From: SZUA-254 sp031379665
Lineage (GTDB): Bacteria > Bacteroidota > Ignavibacteria > UBA10030 > SZUA-254
DNA: 5,498 bases
Direction: 5' to 3'
Assembly (NCBI GenBank): GCA_031379665.1
Contig: JANNFI010000090.1
Coordinates: 1-5,498 of the forward strand
Position numbers and translations under genes: made by a program. This document shows positions 1 to 4,469 of the stretch, piece after piece (positions within the stretch are counted from its first letter, which is position 1; every line of letters starts with the position of its first letter). The notes below the pieces were generated by a model. That model was not told the DNA's origin. It did no database searches and saw only the letters and a program-made list of their open reading frames with translations.

Positions 1-141
1 CAGGTAATAACTGGCCCCGTTATAGCCGTAGATGACGTTGGAGAGCCAGCCCTGTGCGGCGGCACCGGCGATGTCGTAGGTGTTGACCCCGTTGGTGAAG
101 CCGAGGTCGGCGACGTCCATGTCGGTGGCGAACGGGTTGCC
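1..141. repeat. Left copy of a 141-bp perfect terminal direct repeat
   Basis: Base by base, 1-141 equals 5358-5498 with no mismatch. It encodes 47 residues (GNPFATD to SNVIYGYNGASYYL) of the second WNLVS/GYW module and lies in the same codon phase in both places. Its position exactly at the two ends of the sequence makes it look like an assembly overlap rather than an independent repeat. 141 is the largest k-mer of a common metagenome assembler setting (MEGAHIT), which is known behaviour and not something visible here. Confidence 0.97.
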
Positions 142-3100
142 AATGATGTTGAAGCCGGAGACCAGCGGCAGTGAAGCAGTCGAGAGCGCTGTGCCCACGG
201 CGTCGATCGCCTGCGCGCTGTTCGAGCCAAGCCAGTACCCCTGTCCCATGTTCAGCGTCGCCGGGATGGAATATCCCGACAGCGGATTGAAACCATAGGT
301 GTAGTAGGGCGTGGCGCCGTAGTCGTCACCGAAGACGGCCGCCGGGGTCATCGTGCCCTGTTGCATCGGGACGCTGACGAGGTTCCAACCGGCGAGCGCG
401 TTGAAGGAGACCGACGAGGATGCGAGCACCGTGAAGCTGTTGTTGCTGATGTCGGTCTCCTCGTTCATGACGGAGTCGCGGGCGGTCACCTTGATGCTGG
501 CCGTACCGGCCGCCGTCAGGGGCGTCCAGCCGTAGGAGAAGGTGGCCCCGCTGACCGAGTCAATCAGGGTGTAGGGGGCCGCCCCGGTGTAGGACCGGTA
601 AATGTAGTGCTTCAGGATACCGGTGCCGTCGGAAGACGTCCAGGTGATGTTGTACGGCGAACCGACGACCAGGTATTCACCGCCGTTGGGCGTCACCACC
701 GCGACCGCCGGGTCCGTGCTGTCGCCGATGAGGATGCGGAACGCCGACGGTGTGACCGACCCGGGGGAGGTATAGCTGTAGGTCGGATCAACCGAGAGGT
801 CCTTGTAAGTTCCCGCGGACAGGTCATAGAGTGTCGGATGGAACCCACTCGGGAGGCCGCTCAGGAGAAACGACAGGTTGACCACGGAACTCGTGTGATC
901 GGTCAGGGCCCGGATGTCCCACCCCTTCGCATCGCTTGCCAGCGGCGCCTCGTCCTTGCGGATGTCGACCGAATAGTTCTCGATGGGGGCTCCGGGGGCC
1001 AGGCGGGAGTAGAGATAGAGGTAGTCGCTCGGCGGCGGGGGCGGCGCGACGGTGTCCATCGGGTCGACGGCGTCAAGCGCGGCGGCGTCGAATCCCATGA
1101 AGATGTCGTTCGCCGTCGGATTGACGTACCCGGTCGCCCAGATACCGCCGTTCGCGTGACCCGTGGCCGGTCCGTTCCACGGATAGTAGTCCACCTTTTC
1201 GCTCACGGCGTTACCGAGATTCGGCGCCGGCAGCATGTTCGTGGCGTTGGCGACCGAGGGTATCGGTAACTTTGGAACCTCGATCGTCCCCGCGGTGTCC
1301 GCCGGGCCGTGCAGCGAACCCCAGTAATTATATCTCGCGTCCACGTACGGATTGGTGCTGCTAACGCCGTACGCGGTGTTGCCGCTGATGATGTTGTTGT
1401 GAGCGACCACGACGCTGGCGTCTGCGGCGTCGTATCCGACTACGATCCCCTCGGTGCTATTGGTGATGGTGCACCCGGTGATCGTCGCCTGTGTCCCCGG
1501 CCCGAAATAGGTCGTAACCAGGATGCCTCCGGAGGTGCTCCCATCCGAGGCAACACCCTTGTTGTTGGAGATCGTATTGTTCAAAATGACAAGTTGCGCT
1601 CCGCCCAGTGGCAGCGGCGCGCCGCCCGCCTCGATGCCGTAGTCGAGCCAGTTTCCCGGACCCTTGCCTGTGAACGTGGATCCGCTGATCGTTCCCGTCA
1701 CGCCCGGTGCGCGGTAATGGACCCCGATCCTGCCCATTCCCGAGAATTCGCAGTCAGTGACGTTGACGTTCATGCCCGATGATTCGCGGACCGACATGCC
1801 GATTCCAGCATACGCGGTGCTCTCGTTGTACTTGATGTTCATGAACCTGACGTTGTCGATGGTCCCGTTCCCCTTGTTGAGGATGCCCATCGATACGAGC
1901 TTGCCCGTACCGTCGAGGGTGACCTGGCTCAGGTTGAACGTGAACCCCGCGTTGACCAGGAACCACCCCCGGCCGTCGCCGCTGTTGGTGGTGTTCGTGG
2001 ACGGCGTGATGATCGTCGTGAGCTTGCCGGCCCCGACGATGCTCACGTTCTTATTGATGACGACCTGCGGCCCTTCGACGTAGGTGCCGGCGGCCACGTT
2101 CACCGTGCTCGCCGTGACGAGATCGATCCCTTCCTGGATACGGCCCGTCGAACCCGTCTGCGGGCTGTTGTCGTCCACCCAGAGTGTCGAGAAACTGCCC
2201 TGGAATCCGCTCGTCCCGAGGTCCGTATCCGTTCCGACGGCGAGCCACGGGGTATAGTCGATGTCGCCGCTCACTGCCGCCGCCGCCCCGGCGGGAGTGG
2301 CTACACCGAGCCAGTTGCCCGACGCGTCGACGGTGAGATACGAGACGTTCGATTCGATCGCGATCGTGTTCCCGGTCAGCCCGTTGCCGCTCAGGTCCGC
2401 GAGTGTGAGTACTCCCGCGAGGCACCCGGATGTGCATTCATACACGCCGATGCCTGTGCCGAAACCCGTCACGATGTTGTTGGAGGCCGTGAACGCGATG
2501 TCATTGGCGCCGTACCCGCCGTCCGCCTCGATACCGTACGTGCCCGTGTTGTCCCCGCCCGTGAACGCGACCTCGTTATTGAAGACGTTTACGACGAGCG
2601 TGGCGGCCGTCCCGGAGAGCCCCGCTCCCGTGGATTTCACCCCGGTCGTCGGCATTTCGTCGAAAGGTGAGGGTTTGGCCGCCGGCGGATCGGTGGCGAT
2701 GATCCCGTACCCGTAGCCGCCGAGCTTCGAGATGGTAAAATCGTTGCCGCTGATGTCGCCCGCGCCGTCGATATTGTAGAGCCCGACGTGGCCGTTGGAC
2801 ACCGTGTTGTTGGTGACGTCAATATCCGCGTAGAAGTTCAGGATGCTGGTCGCCACATAGCCGACACCGGTGTAGCCGATCCCGGTCACGGTGTTACCGT
2901 CAACCGTTCCGGTTCCCATATCTGCGAAGACCTGGATGCCGTTTTGTGCCGTGACCGAAGTCGGGCCGGCGCCGGTGACGATATTGTCTTCGACCGCCAC
3001 CGCGAGTGCCGTCGTGGCTCCGGCGTTCAGGGCCATGGCGTTCTTCTGGAACCCGGTGATGGTATTGCCCCGGACGGTGATCGTCCGCGCGATGCCATTG

Positions 3101-4311
3101 TTGATGTACGACCCGATCGCCACGCCGTGCTGGGCGCCGCTAAACGGTGTGTCCCGGACATCTTTGATGACGCAATTCTCAATGGTCCCGCCTGCGTTCG
3201 AGAAGCCGATCCCCTGGAAGCGGTAGTTGGCGTTGCCGCGCCCCGCTCCGTCGACGGTCAGGTCCTTCATCGTGACCGCGGCCGCGTCATGGATGTAGAC
3301 GATGGGGTAATTGTTGGCCGACGATGTATAGAACAGGGTGAGGGTGGTGGGAGAGAGGATCGTGGTCGATCCCGATCCCGCGCCGAGCATGGTCAGGTTC
3401 TTCGGGATCTCGACCTGCCCCTCGTAAGTGCCCGCGGCCACGTGGATCGTGCCGTTGGCGACAACGCGCGTGACGGCCGGTGCGATCGTCGCGTAGGGGT
3501 GATACCTGCCGCCCAGGTCGCTTCCATAGGCGGTGCTCGCGTCGACGTAGACGACGGAGAGGACCGCCGGCGCCGCGCGCTGATCTTCGATCACCGCACC
3601 GTTGTTGGTGTTGCTCATCGCAACGATGTCGGTGTAGAACCCGCCCGGAACAGCCGATAAAATCGCGATATCGTACACGTTCACCTCAGCGCCTGTGCCC
3701 CACGTGTTGCCGGTGAATGTCAGGTTCCCGCCTTCGAGGACCCAGCCTTTCGTCCGGTGGGCGTAGTTATTGGTGACATTTCCGGTGGTCGTGCCGCTGA
3801 TGTACGCCGGCTGGCGGAGGCCGTAGAATTCGTTGTTGTCGATGAGGATGCCGCTCAGGCCTGCTGTCATGACCATCGCGCGGCTTACATCACCGTCACC
3901 GATGACGAATTGCCCGTGAATGATCGTGTTTTGCAGTGTGAAATTATTCGCCCCCACATAGATGATATTTTGGACGCCGGTCTTGTCGGTTTTCTCGATC
4001 TGGAGGTCCTGGATGGTGACTCCGCTCGCTGAGACCGTGAATCGTTCCGCGGTTCCCGATACCTGGATGATGGTCGATCCGCTGCCGACGCCCTGGATGG
4101 TCAGGTTGGCCTTGTTGATGTTGACATTGCTCCCGTGGACGAGCGTTCCCGCGGGAATGCCGATGACGTCGCCGGGATTTGCGGCCGTGACCGCCGACAG
4201 GATGTCTGCGTAGCTGCCGCTCCCGTTGATCGTGATCTGCGCCGTGGACGGCGTGACCGTGGCCAGCGAACAAATCGTGATCGCCGCGAGAATGAGTAAA
4301 AACTGTTTCAT
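1..4311 (-). CDS. Giant secreted parallel beta-helix repeat protein, N-terminal 1,437 residues (3' end cut by window edge)
   Basis: I read every codon from the ATG at 4311-4309 down to base 1 and found no stop, so the gene is open for 1,437 codons and incomplete only at its C terminus. The start is set by AGGAGG nine bases upstream and by an immediate signal peptide. Domains in order: signal peptide 1-24; three right-handed beta-helix modules (about 25-240, 253-697, 711-1060) rich in G-N-x-[IV] and N-N-T turns; hinge P1090-P1094; beta-sandwich about 1098-1197; PNGGE Ig/FN3-like domain about 1198-1295; then GWNLVSVP/GYW modules from about 1306. No polysaccharide-lyase active site is recognisable, so a binding or adhesive surface role is inferred rather than an enzyme. 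There are few cysteines (C380, C626, C630, C854, C947 after the signal peptide). The last 47 residues are identical to the first 47 of the right-hand CDS, so the missing C terminus is probably the one encoded at 5357-4470, giving 1,732 aa. Type IX secretion would place it at the cell surface or outside the cell. Confidence 0.95.
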   Translation of the reverse strand, partial: MKQFLLILAAITICSLATVTPSTAQITINGSGSYADILSAVTAANPGDVIGIPAGTLVHGSNVNINKANLTIQGVGSGSTIIQVSGTAERFTVSASGVTIQDLQIEKTDKTGVQNIIYVGANNFTLQNTIIHGQFVIGDGDVSRAMVMTAGLSGILIDNNEFYGLRQPAYISGTTTGNVTNNYAHRTKGWVLEGGNLTFTGNTWGTGAEVNVYDIAILSAVPGGFYTDIVAMSNTNNGAVIEDQRAAPAVLSVVYVDASTAYGSDLGGRYHPYATIAPAVTRVVANGTIHVAAGTYEGQVEIPKNLTMLGAGSGSTTILSPTTLTLFYTSSANNYPIVYIHDAAAVTMKDLTVDGAGRGNANYRFQGIGFSNAGGTIENCVIKDVRDTPFSGAQHGVAIGSYINNGIARTITVRGNTITGFQKNAMALNAGATTALAVAVEDNIVTGAGPTSVTAQNGIQVFADMGTGTVDGNTVTGIGYTGVGYVATSILNFYADIDVTNNTVSNGHVGLYNIDGAGDISGNDFTISKLGGYGYGIIATDPPAAKPSPFDEMPTTGVKSTGAGLSGTAATLVVNVFNNEVAFTGGDNTGTYGIEADGGYGANDIAFTASNNIVTGFGTGIGVYECTSGCLAGVLTLADLSGNGLTGNTIAIESNVSYLTVDASGNWLGVATPAGAAAAVSGDIDYTPWLAVGTDTDLGTSGFQGSFSTLWVDDNSPQTGSTGRIQEGIDLVTASTVNVAAGTYVEGPQVVINKNVSIVGAGKLTTIITPSTNTTNSGDGRGWFLVNAGFTFNLSQVTLDGTGKLVSMGILNKGNGTIDNVRFMNIKYNESTAYAGIGMSVRESSGMNVNVTDCEFSGMGRIGVHYRAPGVTGTISGSTFTGKGPGNWLDYGIEAGGAPLPLGGAQLVILNNTISNNKGVASDGSTSGGILVTTYFGPGTQATITGCTITNSTEGIVVGYDAADASVVVAHNNIISGNTAYGVSSTNPYVDARYNYWGSLHGPADTAGTIEVPKLPIPSVANATNMLPAPNLGNAVSEKVDYYPWNGPATGHANGGIWATGYVNPTANDIFMGFDAAALDAVDPMDTVAPPPPPSDYLYLYSRLAPGAPIENYSVDIRKDEAPLASDAKGWDIRALTDHTSSVVNLSFLLSGLPSGFHPTLYDLSAGTYKDLSVDPTYSYTSPGSVTPSAFRILIGDSTDPAVAVVTPNGGEYLVVGSPYNITWTSSDGTGILKHYIYRSYTGAAPYTLIDSVSGATFSYGWTPLTAAGTASIKVTARDSVMNEETDISNNSFTVLASSSVSFNALAGWNLVSVPMQQGTMTPAAVFGDDYGATPYYTYGFNPLSGYSIPATLNMGQGYWLGSNSAQAIDAVGTALSTASLPLVSGFNIIGNPFATDMDVADLGFTNGVNTYDIAGAAAQGWLSNVIYGYNGASYYL
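427..720 (-). other. PNGGE Ig/FN3-like domain (residues about 1198-1295)
   Basis: Starts V-A-V-V-T-P-N-G-G-E-Y-L-V-V-G (1203-1217), then Y-N-I-T-W-T-S-S-D-G-T-G, a Y-R-S-Y-T strand, F-S-Y-G-W-T-P, and T-A-S-I-K-V-T-A-R-D followed by SNNSFTV. The 'PNGGE...G...ITW' opening and the 'Y-x-I-x-V-x-A-x-D' strand are typical of Ig/FN3-like modules repeated in extracellular bacterial proteins, where they act as spacers or carbohydrate-contacting domains. The domain name rests on recognition of the motif, not on a search. Confidence 0.65.
721..924 (-). other. Beta-sandwich domain, first copy (residues about 1130-1197)
   Basis: Begins G-W-D-I-R-A-L and runs through V-N-L-S-F, G-L-P-S-G-F, L-Y-D, S-Y-T-S and S-A-F-R-I-L-I-G-D. 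The order of anchors (GW[DE]I, VxL, LPS, LYD, Y-x-YT, F) repeats in the domain just before the T9SS tail at 4970-4773. Such domains are common next to T9SS sorting signals in FCB proteins. The specific function is unknown. Confidence 0.65.
1132..2181 (-). other. Beta-helix module 3 (residues about 711-1060)
   Basis: It has the same opening as module 2: V-N-V-A-A-G-T-Y-V-E-G (737-747), V-V-I-N-K-N-V (750-756), G-A-G-K-L-T-T-I-I-T-P (760-770). Coils include IDNVRFMNIKY, MNVNVTDCEFSGMG, VTGTISGSTFTG, LVILNNTISNNK, ATITGCTITNST and SVVVAHNNIISGN. It closes with Y-N-Y-W-G-S-L-H-G-P (994-1003) and V-D-Y-Y-P-W-N-G-P (1040-1048), the same closing pattern as module 2. A short tail and the five-proline hinge at 1090-1094 separate it from the C-terminal sandwich domains. 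Confidence 0.78.
2221..3555 (-). other. Beta-helix module 2 (residues about 253-697)
   Basis: It opens with V-V-Y-V-D-A-S and Y-H-P-Y-A-T-I, as in DUF1565-like beta-helices. Next come T-I-H-V-A-A-G-T-Y-E (288-297), V-E-I-P-K-N-L and G-A-G-S-G-S-T-T-I-L-S-P (310-321). About a dozen coils of roughly 20 residues follow, such as TVRGNTITGF, VEDNIVTGAG, VDGNTVTGIG, VTNNTVSNGH, ISGNDFTISK and ASNNIVTGFG. The module closes with G-N-W-L-G (665-669) and V-S-G-D-I-D-Y-T-P-W-L (680-690). A proline-rich loop interrupts the coils near residues 540-556. C626 and C630 are close enough for a local disulfide. Confidence 0.78.
3592..4239 (-). other. Beta-helix module 1 (residues about 25-240)
   Basis: The module opens with the pectate-lyase-like cap pattern SYADILSAVTAANPGD, then I-P-A-G-T (52-56), V-N-I-N-K (63-67), L-T-I-Q-G-V-G-S-G-S-T-I-I (70-82). 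Short coils follow with N-N or G-N turns (NFTLQNTII, GILIDNNEFYG, GNVTNNYAHR). It closes at G-N-T-W-G (201-205). The fold is inferred from this repeat pattern, known in pectate lyases and NosD/DUF1565-type proteins. No catalytic residues are identifiable. Confidence 0.75.
4240..4311 (-). other. Sec signal peptide (residues 1-24)
   Basis: The N terminus reads MKQFLLILAAITICSLA followed by TVTPSTA-Q. It has a single lysine n-region, a hydrophobic core at residues 4-17, and an S-T-A cleavage site before Q25, the usual small-x-small pattern for signal peptidase I. C14 lies in the hydrophobic core and is not followed by the features of a mature lipoprotein, so this is probably not a lipobox. A Sec signal is what a T9SS cargo needs to reach the periplasm. 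Confidence 0.9.
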
Positions 4312-4320
4312 GTGAGTGAT

Positions 4321-4326
4321 CCTCCT
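4321..4326 (-). promoter_or_regulatory. Shine-Dalgarno AGGAGG for the beta-helix gene
   Basis: On the minus strand the sequence GAGGAGGATCACTCAC precedes ATG. AGGAGG is separated from the start by nine bases. It matches the anti-Shine-Dalgarno fully, and with the signal peptide it fixes the start at 4311. Confidence 0.88.
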
Positions 4327-4424
4327 CGAGAATGTTGGATGACGCCCGTGTGGCTTCCGAACCCTGTAATCGTCCGATTCACGGGTCGATGAAATATGGT
4401 AAGAACGATCTCCCAACATGATAT

Positions 4425-4451
4425 CCTCCCCCGCCCGTGAGGCGGGGGAGG
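4425..4451 (-). terminator. GC-rich hairpin after the stop codon, possible terminator lacking a U-tract
   Basis: CCTCCCCCGCC pairs perfectly with GGCGGGGGAGG: an 11-bp stem with a 5-base loop, starting 18 bases after the TAA at 4472-4470. The minus-strand bases that follow (ATATCATG) are not T-rich, so this is not a canonical intrinsic terminator. It could act with other factors, pause polymerase, or protect the 3' end of the transcript. On the plus strand it is also not followed by Ts. Confidence 0.6.
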
Positions 4452-4469
4452 GGTGATACGATGCGTTGC

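Larger units (their letters stand above)
4312..4469. other. 158-bp spacer between the stop of one reading frame and the start of the next
   Basis: The spacer contains, in transcription order on the minus strand: a perfect GC hairpin right after the stop; a 7-base inverted pair ATGTTGG (4419-4413) / CCAACAT (4338-4332) enclosing a 6-base pair CCCGTG (4385-4380) / CACGGG (4350-4345); a near-palindrome AATCG-GA-CGATT (4379-4368); and the AGGAGG site. I see no convincing promoter of either the sigma-70 kind or the Bacteroidota -33 TTG/-7 TAnnTTTG kind. The frame of the left CDS is open upstream of 4311, with an ATG at 4419, but no signal peptide or ribosome site supports that longer start. Confidence 0.7.

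Noticed and set aside
361..1269. 302-codon open frame on the plus strand
   Set aside because: It lies opposite the well-supported minus-strand gene. Its translation is Arg/Gly/Val/Asp-rich with no recognisable motif, as expected from the complement of GC-rich codons, and it has no Shine-Dalgarno or homology-like pattern.
2788..3660. 290-codon open frame on the plus strand
   Set aside because: Same reasoning: it sits antisense to the beta-helix coils, its composition is Arg/Asp/Val-rich, and it shows no domain pattern. The minus frame has a signal peptide, repeats and sensible domains.
3480..3716. 78-codon plus-strand open frame rich in Arg and Cys
   Set aside because: It is a shadow of the minus-strand coding region, low-complexity in composition, and has no initiation signal.
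25..4239. Polysaccharide lyase or pectinase activity for the beta-helix modules
   Set aside because: The fold is shared with such enzymes, but I could not identify their calcium-binding or catalytic residues. The low-complexity coil pattern fits a structural or adhesive role equally well.
4368..4379. AATCG-TC-CGATT near-palindrome as an operator
   Set aside because: Arms of only five bases with a two-base centre are common by chance, no promoter can be placed beside it, and no regulator is encoded here.
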